The translations under genes were made by a program, and so were the position numbers. DNA of 64,000 bases from Streptomyces sulfonofaciens (lineage in GTDB: Bacteria; Actinomycetota; Actinomycetes; Streptomycetales; Streptomycetaceae), in assembly GCF_014656295.1 (NCBI RefSeq), contig NZ_BNCD01000025.1:39664-103663 (forward strand). Direction: 5' to 3'. The notes under the pieces are model-generated. The model did not search any database. It was given only the letters and a program-made list of their open reading frames with translations, and was not told the origin of the DNA. Below are positions 49,550 to 58,604 of this stretch, one piece after another (positions within the stretch are counted from its first letter, which is position 1; the number at the start of each line of letters is the position of its first letter).

Positions 49550-50371
49550 TCACACGCGAGCGGGCGCGTGTTCCTCCGCCCAGTTCAGGGCGTAGTCGGC
49601 GACTTCCTGCCAGCCCTTCTGCCCGATGATGAAGTGCGAGCGCCCGGGGAATTCCTGGTAGTCCGTGACGGCGGGCGATTTGCGGTAGAGGTGGTGGTTG
49701 GCCTTGTTCACCTTGGGCGGCACGATGTGGTCGGCCTCTCCGGCGATGAACAGGAGCGGGGCCCGCCGGCGGTTGCGGAAGTTGATCCGGGTGGCGGCCC
49801 TGGGGTTGAAATTGGCGAATGCCCCCTGGAAGAGGACCCGGGCCGAGCCCGGAACGGCGTACCGCTTGTAGTGCGCGGCTGACTCGCTCTCGCTCAGGGT
49901 GTTGGTGACGGCGTAGTGGAACTGCTCCGCTGTCAGCGGGACCGCCTTGTTCTTGTTGGCGGGGTTGCCCAGGACCGGCCAGGCCGATCTCAGAGTGGAC
50001 AGGGGCAACGGGAGTACGCCCTTGACGGCTGCCGAGTCGATCGCGACTCCCGCACTGCCCAGCCCACGGTCGAGCAGGATCTGCACGACCGTGCCCCCGA
50101 AGGAGTGGCCCATGATGATCGGCGGCCGGTCCAGAGCCCGAATGATCGTCTCGTAGTGCTCGACCACCTCCAGGAGGCCGACCCCCGCGATGCCGGTGGG
50201 GTCGCGCCGGAGCTCCTCCACCTCGCGGTCGAGGCCGGGCCAGGCTGGGGTGATCACCTCGTACCCCCGCGCCTCGTAGTGCTGCTTCCACCCCTCCCAA
50301 CTGCGCGGATTTACCCACAGGCCGTGGATGAGCACGATGGTGCCGGCCTGTTCGCTGTCGGTATCGCTCAT
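49550..50371 (-). CDS. Alpha/beta-hydrolase
   Basis: A 273-residue cytoplasmic hydrolase: TIVLIHGLWVNPRSWEGW, nucleophile elbow GHSFGG, FIAGEADHIVPP with the acid residue, and FPGRSHFIIG with the catalytic His. GGGAG precedes ATG 50371. It is the third hydrolase in the row; the cluster may handle related esters or lactones, which is inference. Confidence 0.85.
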   Translation of the reverse strand: MSDTDSEQAGTIVLIHGLWVNPRSWEGWKQHYEARGYEVITPAWPGLDREVEELRRDPTGIAGVGLLEVVEHYETIIRALDRPPIIMGHSFGGTVVQILLDRGLGSAGVAIDSAAVKGVLPLPLSTLRSAWPVLGNPANKNKAVPLTAEQFHYAVTNTLSESESAAHYKRYAVPGSARVLFQGAFANFNPRAATRINFRNRRRAPLLFIAGEADHIVPPKVNKANHHLYRKSPAVTDYQEFPGRSHFIIGQKGWQEVADYALNWAEEHAPARV

Positions 50372-51292
50372 GCGGGATCTCCCGTGTGCAGAGAAGTTCT
50401 GTTCGGCGTCTGTGTCTGGGGGGCGCGCGATCCGAGGCCGGCGACCGCTGCTCAACGCATGCGAAGCCGATTCCGCGCTCCTTGTGACCCGCCCCGGCAC
50501 GCGTCGAGTGCGACATGTCCAGCGGCGTAGCCCCAGGGTTTCCCCGAGCCTCTTCGGCCCGCATCTGTCAATCGGCCACCAGGTCACCGCGTCCTGGGCA
50601 GCCGTTTGTCCAGTCCGTAGGGATATGGCGCACGTCGTCGGCGCATCAGCAGGCTCCGGCCCTCCCTCCCGCTCCCCGGAAGACGCGTCGCGGAACACGC
50701 CGCCCATGGCGGTTCCGGGGGAGGGGCCACCGCTCCCGGGTCCGATTCCTGCCAGGGGCGGGGGTGCCCGGCCCCTGGCCGTGGCGGGATGTCCCGCATC
50801 CCGGCGGGCGGTGCCCGGTGGTCGTGTGCGGGGCCGTACCGACCGTGGCCGTCAAGCGGCCGTGCGACTCGTTCCGGCGTCCGGATCCGGGGGTCGCAGG
50901 GCCGAGATGCTCGCCTCGCACCGCTGCGGGTGGTGCGAGGCGCAGTCTTCTGTGCAGTCATCCGACTTAGGCGGCTCGATCGGGGCTCGGCCGATACTGG
51001 CACGTGGTCAGATGCACATTGCATCTGTCGGGCGTGGCCCCGCTCCGGTGTTCCCGTGCCGGGTGAACAGCCCGGGCGGGGGCGGCGGGCTTCGCCCACC
51101 ACTCAAGGGTTGTTGGGCCAGGTCTCGTATGGAAAACAATGTGCACGGTCAGAGGTCGGTAACGATCAGGGCGGAGAACCCGCGTTGCCGGGCGCCGGTT
51201 GGTTCGGCTCCATGGCCTGATCGTGTCCGGCGGCCCGTCCCTCACCACGCCGACGGCCGCCTCACCGTTCGCATCGTCCGCTGAGGAGCCTG
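50372..51292. other. 920-bp gap without a recognisable gene
   Basis: Frames here lack conserved sequence and ribosome-binding sites. Base composition is closer to 65% GC than the flanks. It includes a perfect dyad CAGATGCA-CAT-TGCATCTG (51009-51027) and a patch GGAAAACAATG near 51131. Could hold eroded coding sequence or a long regulatory region. Confidence 0.4.
51009..51027. promoter_or_regulatory. Isolated perfect dyad, possible operator
   Basis: CAGATGCA-CAT-TGCATCTG: 8-bp arms and 3-nt centre, about 270 nt upstream of the SDR-like gene. No regulator is assigned; the nearby IclR- and TetR-type proteins are candidates. Confidence 0.35.
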
Positions 51293-52099
51293 ATGTCGAA
51301 GATCGTTCTTGTCACCAGGGCCTCCACCGAACTCGGTGCGGCGACAGCGCTGGCCCTCGCCGGGGCCGGTCACACCGCCTACGCCGGAATCGGGCCCGCC
51401 GCCGGCTCATCACCCGGGGGTACTGCCGAGCTGGAGAGGCACGCGCTCGTACAGGGCACGCGACTGCGCCCCCTCGGGCTTGACGTTGCCGATCAGCGCT
51501 CGGTCTCCGTGGCCGTCAGGGAGATCACGGCGGAGTCCGGCCGGATCGACGCGGTGATCCACACCGTGGGACCTGTGCCCCGGGGGCCCCTGGAATCCTT
51601 CACCCCCTACCAACTGGCGCAGATCTACGACGCGTACGTGCTCTCCACCCAACGGGTGAACCGTGCTGTACTGCCGCACATGCGCGAGCGCCAGGACGGG
51701 CTGCTCGTCTGGGCGGTGCCCTCCGGGCACCCTGCCGACAGGACTCCCTACCTCGCGCTCCACTCCGAAGCGGTCACGCTGATCGAGCATTTCGCGGCGA
51801 GTTACGCGAGGGAGCTGGCGGGCTTCGGGATCGAGGTCTCCACCGTCGTTTCCCGTTCGTGTACGGCCGATGCCGGCCGGCACCTGGGACTGGTCCACCC
51901 GGACGACACCGAGACCACCGCCGTGTACGACAGCCGGTATCCCGGCCTGGTGGACAGCGTGGACGCGGTTCTTGCGCAACAGACTGTCACGGAAGCGGAC
52001 ATCGCCCGGACGGCCGAAGCCATCGCGATGGTGGTGGACAGCGCGAAGGGCAGCCGTCCGCTCCGCATCGCCCCCGGGGCCGGAGGCGCCCCGGTCTGA
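51293..52099 (+). CDS. Degenerate short-chain dehydrogenase/reductase-like protein
   Basis: A 268-residue SDR-fold protein. The cofactor loop reads TRASTELGAATALALAG where active SDRs have TGxxxGxG. The catalytic stretch reads TPYLALHSEAVTLIEHFAASYA where YxxxK is expected, so both Tyr and Lys appear lost. The overall fold (DAVIHTVGPVPRGPLESFTP, ELAGFGIEVSTVV) is otherwise intact. It is likely non-catalytic or has altered chemistry. A plausible AGGAG lies 5 nt before ATG 51293. It precedes the DUF302 gene by 208 nt. Confidence 0.8.
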   Translation: MSKIVLVTRASTELGAATALALAGAGHTAYAGIGPAAGSSPGGTAELERHALVQGTRLRPLGLDVADQRSVSVAVREITAESGRIDAVIHTVGPVPRGPLESFTPYQLAQIYDAYVLSTQRVNRAVLPHMRERQDGLLVWAVPSGHPADRTPYLALHSEAVTLIEHFAASYARELAGFGIEVSTVVSRSCTADAGRHLGLVHPDDTETTAVYDSRYPGLVDSVDAVLAQQTVTEADIARTAEAIAMVVDSAKGSRPLRIAPGAGGAPV

Positions 52100-52307
52100 C
52101 AGGCCGGGGGCCGGGGTGCTCGCCGGTGCCCACCGGCTCCGGGGCCCGGTGCGGATGGCCTGCGCGGTCGGCGTGCGATTGCTGCACACCGCCGACGGCC
52201 CCACCCGTCCGCGGCGGAACGGGCCGGTCCTGCCCCTCCCCGCGGCCTCCGAGAACGGCCACAGGGCCTCCGATCAGCTCTTTTCTACGATGAGGGAGAT
52301 CTCAGAC

Positions 52308-52823
52308 ATGTCCGAGCCGCGATCGACCAGTTACGAAGTCACCCGGTTGCACGTGCCTCTGCCGGGCTCGTTCGAGGATGCCGTGCGGCACTACGAGAGC
52401 CTCGTTCCCCCGTTGGACACCACCGCGCTTCAGGGCCTTGTGGGCTCCCGCGCGCCTTGGGGGCAGTTCCTGGACCAGGCGGAGCGGAATGCCCCTCATG
52501 GATTCATGATCTTCTGGAGGAATGCGGGGACTTCACTGATGAGCCTGGCAGGCGAGAACACCTCGTTCGTGATGTACCTCATGGGGAACCACACAATTGC
52601 CCAGCGGATGTTCCACCATGACGCGTCGGTCATGCTGCACGCACCCCTGCGTACCGAGATCTACCAGGGATCCGACGGTCCACTGTTCGTGATCGACAAA
52701 CCCAGCTCCCACTTCAACAGCTACCGCCATCCTGAGATCTCACGGGTCGGGGCCGAGCTCGATCAGAAAGTCGCCGATCTGCTCGACAGGATGGGGGCTC
52801 CGGTCCCCGCCGGCCTTCGTTGA
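52308..52823 (+). CDS. DUF302-domain protein
   Basis: A 171-residue protein of the TT1751-like DUF302 family. VTRLHVPLPGSFEDAVRHYESLVP and the mid part FMIFWRNAG, with YLMGNHTIAQRMFHHD and LHAPLRTEIYQ, match its usual core. AGGGAG lies 9 nt before ATG 52308, so the in-frame ATG 52290 is not used. Function of the family is unknown. It is convergent with the IclR regulator. Confidence 0.82.
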   Translation: MSEPRSTSYEVTRLHVPLPGSFEDAVRHYESLVPPLDTTALQGLVGSRAPWGQFLDQAERNAPHGFMIFWRNAGTSLMSLAGENTSFVMYLMGNHTIAQRMFHHDASVMLHAPLRTEIYQGSDGPLFVIDKPSSHFNSYRHPEISRVGAELDQKVADLLDRMGAPVPAGLR

Positions 52824-52893
52824 GGAGCTGCCGCCGTACCCGCTGCACACGATCATCCGATCCCCGGCCGGACGGTCGGCGCCGCGGCCCTCG

Positions 52894-53640
52894 TCACCGC
52901 AGGGCCTGGGAGATCCTTCGGGCCGTTGCCCGAACGGAGGGAGCGAGCGCCTGCAAGGTCTGGGTGCCGGCCCGGGAGCAGATGGACACGGATGCCACCA
53001 CGGAGCCGTCCGGCCCGTAGATCGGCGCACCCACGCAGTGGACGTCCGAGGCCATCATCCTGTCACTGCTGGCGTAGCCGTCCCTGCGAACGGCGGCCAG
53101 CATGGCACGGAGCCGGCCGGGGTCCGTCACGGTCTCCTCGGTGTAGCGGGGCAGCGGCTTGCCCAGATACTCCTCTCGCACATCGTCGGGGGCGTGCGCG
53201 AGCAGTACCAGGCCCGCTCCCGTGGCGAAGGTGCCGAACCGGCCTCCGGTCCGGCTGACGGCCTGCGGGGCGTGGGGCGCGCTGAGCCGTTCCAGGATGA
53301 CGACGTCCAGATGATTCCGTACGGAGAGGTGGATGTGCTGCTGCTTCGTCGCGTCGTACAGGTTCTGCAGGAACGGCAGGGCGACCTCCCTGATGCCATG
53401 GCCGCGGGGAGCGAGGCTGGCCACCTCCCACAGCCGCAGACCTACCCTGTAGCGGCGGTCGCGGCCGCGCTCAAGAGCTCCCCACTCGACGAGTTCGGCG
53501 GCACGACGATGGACCGTGGGCAGGGAGAGTCCCGTCCGCTGGGACAACTCGGTGAGCGTCAGCGCGGGAGTTTCGTGGGAGAACGCTCCGAGCAGCGCCA
53601 GGACCTTGTCGGTCACCGACATGCCGTGCTCGTCAGACAT
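52894..53640 (-). CDS. IclR-family transcriptional regulator
   Basis: A 248-residue regulator. The winged HTH (about residues 8-70: KVLALLGAFSHETPALTLTE then LSQRTGLSLPTVHRRAAEL) is followed by the IclR GAF-like effector domain with ERLSAPHAPQAVSRTGG, TGAGLVLLAHAP and APIYGPDGSVVASVSI. The effector is usually a small organic acid and is unknown here. GGAGAAG precedes ATG 53640. It lies 40 nt downstream of the TetR gene on the same strand, suggesting co-transcription. Confidence 0.9.
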   Translation of the reverse strand: MSDEHGMSVTDKVLALLGAFSHETPALTLTELSQRTGLSLPTVHRRAAELVEWGALERGRDRRYRVGLRLWEVASLAPRGHGIREVALPFLQNLYDATKQQHIHLSVRNHLDVVILERLSAPHAPQAVSRTGGRFGTFATGAGLVLLAHAPDDVREEYLGKPLPRYTEETVTDPGRLRAMLAAVRRDGYASSDRMMASDVHCVGAPIYGPDGSVVASVSICSRAGTQTLQALAPSVRATARRISQALR

Positions 53641-53680
53641 CTTCTCCGCCCCTTTGTGCCATGATCCGCGTTCCTCCTCC

Positions 53681-54253
53681 TCAGCCGGAGATGCCCTCCA
53701 CCACCAGGCGCAGCAGTCGTTCCGGTCGTTCCCCGTCCCCGCTCTCGCTGACCGTCGCGGCGGCGCCCAGCAGGGCGAGCAGGTCGTCGATGCGCACGTC
53801 CCGGCGCACCCCGCCGGCCTCGGCGGCTGCGGCCAGCAAGGCACCCCCGGCCTCGGCCACGGCTGCCTGGCTCGCGACGGCCAGGGTGGAGCCCTCGGGT
53901 GTGTCGGTGCTCAGGGCGGCCCCCAGTCCCCGGTGCGCGCTGACGTGGTCGACGTAGGCACGCATCCACTCGAGCAGCGCGTCCCGGGGACGCGACCCCG
54001 TGCGCAGCCGCTCGGCCAGCCCGCACAGGGCCTCCACCTCGCCGACACAGACCGCCATGAGGAGGTCACGCCGGGTGGGGAAGTGGCGGTAGAGGGTCGC
54101 GTTGCCGACACCGGCCCGCCGCGCGATCTCATCCAGTGGCGCGTCGTACCCCTGCGTGATGAAGACCTGCTCGGCGGCGGCGACCAGCGCGTCGTAGTTG
54201 CGCCGGGCGTCCGCACGCCGGGGTGGGCGGACGAGCTCTCTCAGAGTGGTCAC
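53681..54253 (-). CDS. TetR-family transcriptional regulator
   Basis: A 190-residue regulator. The HTH is at about residues 15-65 (ALVAAAEQVFITQGYDAPLD then EIARRAGVGNATLYRHFPTR), with a C-terminal Ala-rich ligand domain of the TetR_C type common in Streptomyces. AAGGG precedes GTG 54253. Two GGGGA-N-TCCCC palindromes (54275-54285, 54305-54315) lie in its promoter, indicating autoregulation; similar sites near the LAL and EthD genes suggest these are co-controlled. Confidence 0.88.
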   Translation of the reverse strand: MTTLRELVRPPRRADARRNYDALVAAAEQVFITQGYDAPLDEIARRAGVGNATLYRHFPTRRDLLMAVCVGEVEALCGLAERLRTGSRPRDALLEWMRAYVDHVSAHRGLGAALSTDTPEGSTLAVASQAAVAEAGGALLAAAAEAGGVRRDVRIDDLLALLGAAATVSESGDGERPERLLRLVVEGISG

Positions 54254-54274
54254 GGCAGCCCTTGTTCGAGAAGG

Positions 54275-54315
54275 GGGGACTCCCCTTAATCTAACAGAAA
54301 AGAGGGGGATTCCCC
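54275..54315 (-). promoter_or_regulatory. Two GGGGA-N-TCCCC operators at the tetR promoter
   Basis: GGGGACTCCCC (54275-54285) and GGGGATTCCCC (54305-54315) flank a sequence reading TTAGATTAA on the minus strand that could contain the -10. The second site continues as TCCCCGTTT, as at the EthD gene. Confidence 0.55.
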
Positions 54316-54443
54316 GTTTAGCGTGGCGGTCCGGCCGCGCTGAGTAGCCGTTCCAGCGCTGCCACGCGCGCTGGGGCGGCCGACCGCTGCCGGCGTCCGC
54401 GCGATCCGTGAGCCGGTCCGCGGTGTCACCGGTCGTTTCGGAG

Positions 54444-57233
54444 CTATGGCGTTCCTTCCAGGTGCGCAAGGGCGTCGCGCAGGGCCGCGCGTGAGGAGAT
54501 TCCGAGCTTGGGGAAGATCTGATAAAGGTGCGCGCCGATGGTCCTGTGGGAGAGGTAGAGCCGCTCGGCGATCTGCTTGTTGCTCAGCCCGGACGCGGCC
54601 AACTCCGCGATCTGCCGCTCCTGCGGCGTGAGAACCCCGCTTTCCACGGCTGCCGTTCTCGGCGCGACCCATCCGGAGGCGCGAAGTTCCTTGGCCGCGC
54701 GCTCCATCCAGGGACGAGCGCCGAGCAGGGAGAAGGAGTCGTGCGCCATGCTCAACGGCCCTCGGCAGTCCGCGTTCCCCCGTGCCCGTCGCAGCCTTTC
54801 ACCGTAGGCGAGTCGCACCCGGGCCAGATCGAACGGCCATCGTTCGAGCCCCGGCACCGCAAGGGCCGTGTCGAACAGACGTACCGCCTCCTCGTCGTCC
54901 TCGGCGCACAGCGCCGCCGCGCAGCCGGCGAGAAGGGCGAGCCGGGGGGAGAACTCCGCTATGCCGGTCTCCCGTATGGCGCGCACATGAGCGACCGCTT
55001 CCGCCCGGCGGTTGGTGCGCACGGCGGCTTCGACGAGATCCATCGCCACCCACAGCGCGTGCGGGACGTGGGAGGCGAACGTACCCGGCGGGCTGACGGC
55101 CGATGCGTGCTGGAAGGCGCCTTCGAAATCTCCACGTCCGAGGTCCGCGATCGTGCGTACGTGCAGGGCGTAGTGAAGCGCCGTCCCGACTCCCCGTGGT
55201 GTCGCGAAGCGGGTGATCTGGTCGACCAGGCGCTCGGCCGTGGCATCGTCGCCGCGCGGGGCGGCGACGACGGCCCGGCAGTACCAGAAATACCAGGTGA
55301 AGAACCCGTACCCCGACTCCTCGCACAACTGGATTCCTTCGTCGGCCAGTTCGTCGCACTCGTCCCACCTGCCGGACAGGAAGTCGCCCAGGCACAGGTG
55401 CATCAGCGCGCCGAGGGTCCTGCGCGCGGGACCGCCGTCCCGCCCCTGGAGAACGACCTTCCAGGAAGGCTCGCGGACGTCCGCCAGCCGGTCCGGATAG
55501 AGCGATGCGGTCCCGATGCGCACGATCCTGCCGGGGTCGCTCTCCTCGGGGAGCCCGCTGAGGATGGACTGCAACTGTTCCAGGGCGGCGACTCCGGAAC
55601 GGGCCGGGTCGGAGAAGGTCTTGCTGGCCACGGACAGGAGCGCCGGCGGCTCCGGACGCAAGCGGGCGAGTGCGGTGTAGAAAGGGGGCCACAGTTCTGC
55701 ACGGCCGCTGTAGAAGCACAGGAGCAGCAGGAGGTGGAACGCCTCGATCAGAGCGGCGTCCTTGGCGTCGTACCGGTGTACGCCGGACTCGATGGCGCCC
55801 ACCAGCAGGCGATGCGCGGTGTCGATGTCCCCGCCGCTGTTGATGGTGAGGTAGACGGCGGCGGCGGCGGAGTGCAGGGAGTCCACCAGGCCCGGGTCCG
55901 CCCGGCGTGCGTTCTCGAGCAGTTCCGACACGCCACGCAGGTCCCCGGTCGCATCGGCGCCGATGTAGGCGGCCTCGGCGAGTCTGCGGGCACGGTCGGA
56001 AGCGCGGGGGCTGAGATCGGCGCCCCGTACCAGTGCGGCCACCGCCCCACCCGCGTTGCCGCGCGCCGCGATGAGGCGCGCGGCCTGTTCGAGCAGGGTG
56101 GCCACCTCCTCGTCCGGTTCGACGGACGCCTCCCCCAGATGCCAGGCCCGGCGCTCGGGATGGTCCATCAGTACGTGGGCCAGGGCGCGGTGGGCCGAGC
56201 GGCGCTCCGCGGTGGTGCACGCCGCCACCACGGCCGAACTGATCAGGGGATGGCGGAAGACGAGCCGTCGGGTGGCTTCCTCGAAGTGCACCAACCGGTC
56301 CTGCTCGGCGGGCGCGAGAGCTTCGAGACCGCCGTCGTGGCCGGCCTGCCGCGCGGCCGCCTGGATGACACCGAGGTCACCGGTCCCGTCCAGCGTCGCG
56401 AGCAGCAGCAGACGCCGTGCGGGAGCGGGAAGGACGGAGACCCGGGAGACGAACAGCGCTTGCAGTCGCTGGCTGAGCGGAAGTACGGCAGGAAGGCTCT
56501 CCAACGCCGCCTGTTGCTGGCCGCTCAGCGCGGTCGGCAGCTCCAGCAGGGCCAGCGGATTCCCCTCGGCCACGGCCAGCAGCCGCTCCCGCACCCGCTC
56601 GGCGAGGGCGGGGAAGCGCACGTCGAGCAACTCCCTCGACGCCTTCCCGTCCAGCGGTGGGACTTCGTACTCGGGCAGCCCGACGCGGCTGAAGAAGGTC
56701 TCGCTCCCCGAGCGCATGGCGCCGAGGAAGCCGACCCGGCTGCCGTCGAGCCGACGCGCGACGAAGCCCAGGACGGCGGCGCTGGCGCTGTCCAGCCACG
56801 GCAGGTCGTCGATGATGAGGAGCAACCGTTCGGCGGAGGCTGCCTGACGCAGAAGCATCAGGGTCGCGCTGGACACGATGAGCCGGTCCGGTGGCGGTCC
56901 GCTGCCGAAGCCCAGCGCGACGCGCAGGGCTTCGCTGTGGATGCTGTCGAGATCGCCGAACGACTCGGACAGGGGGAAGAGGAGCTGGTTGAGCCCGGAG
57001 TAGCTCACCTCGGCCTCGAACTCGACTCCGGCGGCACGCAGAACCCGCGTCCCGGTGGAGGACACGACGTCCGCCGCGGTGTCGAGCAGCGCCGTCTTGC
57101 CCACTCCCGCCTGTCCCGACAGCAGGAGCGCCCCGCCGCGGTCGGGGGAGGCGAGGAAGTCGCAGATGCGTCCGACTTGCTGTGCGCGTCCCACCAGGGC
57201 GGCGGAGGCGTCGTGCTCGAACAGGTCCCCCAC
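54444..57233 (-). CDS. LuxR-family regulator of the large ATP-binding (LAL) type
   Basis: A 929-residue STAND-type regulator. The AAA ATPase has Walker A GQAGVGKTAL (residues 40-49) and Walker B LLLIIDDLPWLD; the middle is TPR-like helical repeats. The C-terminal LuxR HTH is LTPQERQIAELAASGLSNKQ then IAERLYLSHRTIGAHL (about 870-925). LALs typically activate metabolic or antibiotic clusters upon ligand binding. GGAG lies 8 nt before GTG 57233. A GGGGACTCCCC palindrome lies 200 bp upstream. The target may be the EthD gene or genes outside the window. Confidence 0.92.
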   Translation of the reverse strand: MGDLFEHDASAALVGRAQQVGRICDFLASPDRGGALLLSGQAGVGKTALLDTAADVVSSTGTRVLRAAGVEFEAEVSYSGLNQLLFPLSESFGDLDSIHSEALRVALGFGSGPPPDRLIVSSATLMLLRQAASAERLLLIIDDLPWLDSASAAVLGFVARRLDGSRVGFLGAMRSGSETFFSRVGLPEYEVPPLDGKASRELLDVRFPALAERVRERLLAVAEGNPLALLELPTALSGQQQAALESLPAVLPLSQRLQALFVSRVSVLPAPARRLLLLATLDGTGDLGVIQAAARQAGHDGGLEALAPAEQDRLVHFEEATRRLVFRHPLISSAVVAACTTAERRSAHRALAHVLMDHPERRAWHLGEASVEPDEEVATLLEQAARLIAARGNAGGAVAALVRGADLSPRASDRARRLAEAAYIGADATGDLRGVSELLENARRADPGLVDSLHSAAAAVYLTINSGGDIDTAHRLLVGAIESGVHRYDAKDAALIEAFHLLLLLCFYSGRAELWPPFYTALARLRPEPPALLSVASKTFSDPARSGVAALEQLQSILSGLPEESDPGRIVRIGTASLYPDRLADVREPSWKVVLQGRDGGPARRTLGALMHLCLGDFLSGRWDECDELADEGIQLCEESGYGFFTWYFWYCRAVVAAPRGDDATAERLVDQITRFATPRGVGTALHYALHVRTIADLGRGDFEGAFQHASAVSPPGTFASHVPHALWVAMDLVEAAVRTNRRAEAVAHVRAIRETGIAEFSPRLALLAGCAAALCAEDDEEAVRLFDTALAVPGLERWPFDLARVRLAYGERLRRARGNADCRGPLSMAHDSFSLLGARPWMERAAKELRASGWVAPRTAAVESGVLTPQERQIAELAASGLSNKQIAERLYLSHRTIGAHLYQIFPKLGISSRAALRDALAHLEGTP

Positions 57234-57433
57234 AGGTCACGCTCCAGTCAACCGTCCGACCTGAGCCGGGGTCTTACCGAAGCCCGGCATTCCTTGAAAC
57301 TTGAATCACGTGGGGTGCTGATGTTATCCGTGGAACGTGGAACGGCGAAAAACTTTCACTGAGTGAAAGCCGTGCTCCTTCGTCCATCTCGGCGCGTCCT
57401 TGTCCTGGCCTGTATTGCTGCGGGGGAGGGAAA

Positions 57434-57444
57434 GGGGACTCCCC
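57434..57444. promoter_or_regulatory. GGGGACTCCCC palindrome between LAL and EthD genes
   Basis: Identical to the site at 54275-54285 of the tetR promoter; about 200 nt upstream of the LAL start and downstream of the EthD gene. Confidence 0.45.
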
Positions 57445-57564
57445 TCTGCCGAACGCGGAACGTGCCGGCCGCCGGCCTTCGGTCCGACCGGAAGCCGGGT
57501 GCTGCCGTGGCCCCCTGGTTTCGGCGGAGGGTGGGAAAGGGGGTGTGCCGGCCGAGGCGGGCAG

Positions 57565-57600
57565 GGAAACGGACATGGAAACGGACATGGAAACGGACAT
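57565..57600. repeat. 12-bp tandem repeat, three perfect copies
   Basis: GGAAACGGACAT at 57565, 57577 and 57589. Intergenic; encodes Met-Ser-Val-Ser repeats on the minus strand in an otherwise unsupported frame. Confidence 0.85.
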
Positions 57601-57738
57601 GGAAAGGAAGGGAAAGGCCCGGAGGGGTCCGGAGGGGCCCGGAAGGGTCCGGAAGGGCCGTCCGCGCGCCTTCGGCGGACATCGGCACGGTGTCGCCGGT
57701 GGGTGCTCCACTCGTGCCGGTGACCGCGTTCGGCGGGC

Positions 57739-58077
57739 TCAGCCGGCCGTGACCCGGTCCTCGACCAGGAGCGCGCGGGTCCGGGACCGGTCCAGGAACC
57801 GGGCCTCGTCGACGGCCACCCGCTCGTCCGAAACGGCGTGCATCCACGCCTGGAAGGCCTCGCGGTCGGGCCAGCCCATCTCGGTGACCACGTCGAAGTC
57901 GATCTCGTCCTCGCGCAGGTTGAAAGCGTCGCCGCGCGTCAGGTAATGGCGCTTGTAGAGGGTCGGCGAGGGCGCAAGGCTCAGGATCAGCGGCACATGG
58001 TGCTCCTCGTAGTACTCCATCAGCTCTTCCGCGGTAGTGCCTTCCCGCTTGGTCAGATAGCTGAGCAGCTTCATCAT
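57739..58077 (-). CDS. EthD-domain protein
   Basis: A 112-residue ferredoxin-like alpha/beta-barrel protein. MMKLLSYLTKREGTTAEELM and YYEEHHVPLILSLAP carry the EthD motif with its conserved His pair. YKRHYLTRGD and DFDVVTEMGWPDREAFQAWM complete the fold. Relatives take part in ether or polyketide metabolism or act as cyclases/decarboxylases. GGAGG precedes ATG 58077. Two operator-like sites lie in its promoter (58102-58141), shared with the tetR gene. Confidence 0.88.
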   Translation of the reverse strand: MMKLLSYLTKREGTTAEELMEYYEEHHVPLILSLAPSPTLYKRHYLTRGDAFNLREDEIDFDVVTEMGWPDREAFQAWMHAVSDERVAVDEARFLDRSRTRALLVEDRVTAG

Positions 58078-58604
58078 GGCAGACCTCCACACGATACGGA
58101 TAATTCCCCGTTTCTCCTTCCACGCTAACGGGGAACTCCCCGTTTCGCAAACAGGGGGCTGCTGCCAACGCTTTCTGTAACTCGCCGTCCCGTCGCCGCG
58201 CCCGAGGGCGGGCGGGATTGCCGGCGGTCGGAAAGGTTGGAAAGGCCGGAAAGGTCGGCACGGTCGCCCCGCCGTGGCCGGTCCACCGGCCGGCGCACCC
58301 GTGCCGGTCGTGGTCGTCCTTCCCTCCGCGGCCGCGCGCGGGTGGCGGTCCTGTCCGCGCCTGTGCCGCGGACCTTGCGGTGGCGGTGGCGGTGGCGGCG
58401 GCGCGTCGCGGGCCATGTCCGGGCGGCAGGCGCCGGCGGATCGCCGGGCGGGCGGCCCGTGGCGACCGCGGCCCTGTCGGCGGACGGCCCGGCCCCGGGC
58501 GCCCTGTGCGGCCGCGGCCCGGCGGCGACGCGGTCGCGGCGCACCGGGGTCGGCGCGGACTCCGCTTCTCCCGGGAGTCCCCGCCTCCTTCGGGGGGTGG
58601 ACGC
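58078..58604. other. Gap upstream of EthD gene
   Basis: Its left 70 nt hold the EthD promoter and operators. A 10-bp GGAAAGGTTG/GGAAAGGCCG array occurs at about 58230-58257. The remainder is GC-rich without a recognisable gene. Confidence 0.5.
58102..58141 (-). promoter_or_regulatory. Operator pair upstream of EthD gene
   Basis: GGGGA-AC-TCCCC (58130-58141), part of an 18-bp inverted repeat with arms AACGGGGA/TCCCCGTT, and a half-site ATTCCCCGTTT (58103-58113). Both share TCCCCGTTT with the tetR site at 54305-54319. Confidence 0.5.

Larger units (their letters stand above)
57241..57738. other. Gap upstream of the LAL gene with repeats and an operator
   Basis: No gene is supported. An AT-rich stretch at 57295-57365 is the likely LAL promoter region. 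It also contains GGGGACTCCCC (57434-57444), three perfect 12-bp copies GGAAACGGACAT (57565-57600), and an irregular 10-11-bp GGAGGGGCCC array (57611-57651). Confidence 0.55.
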
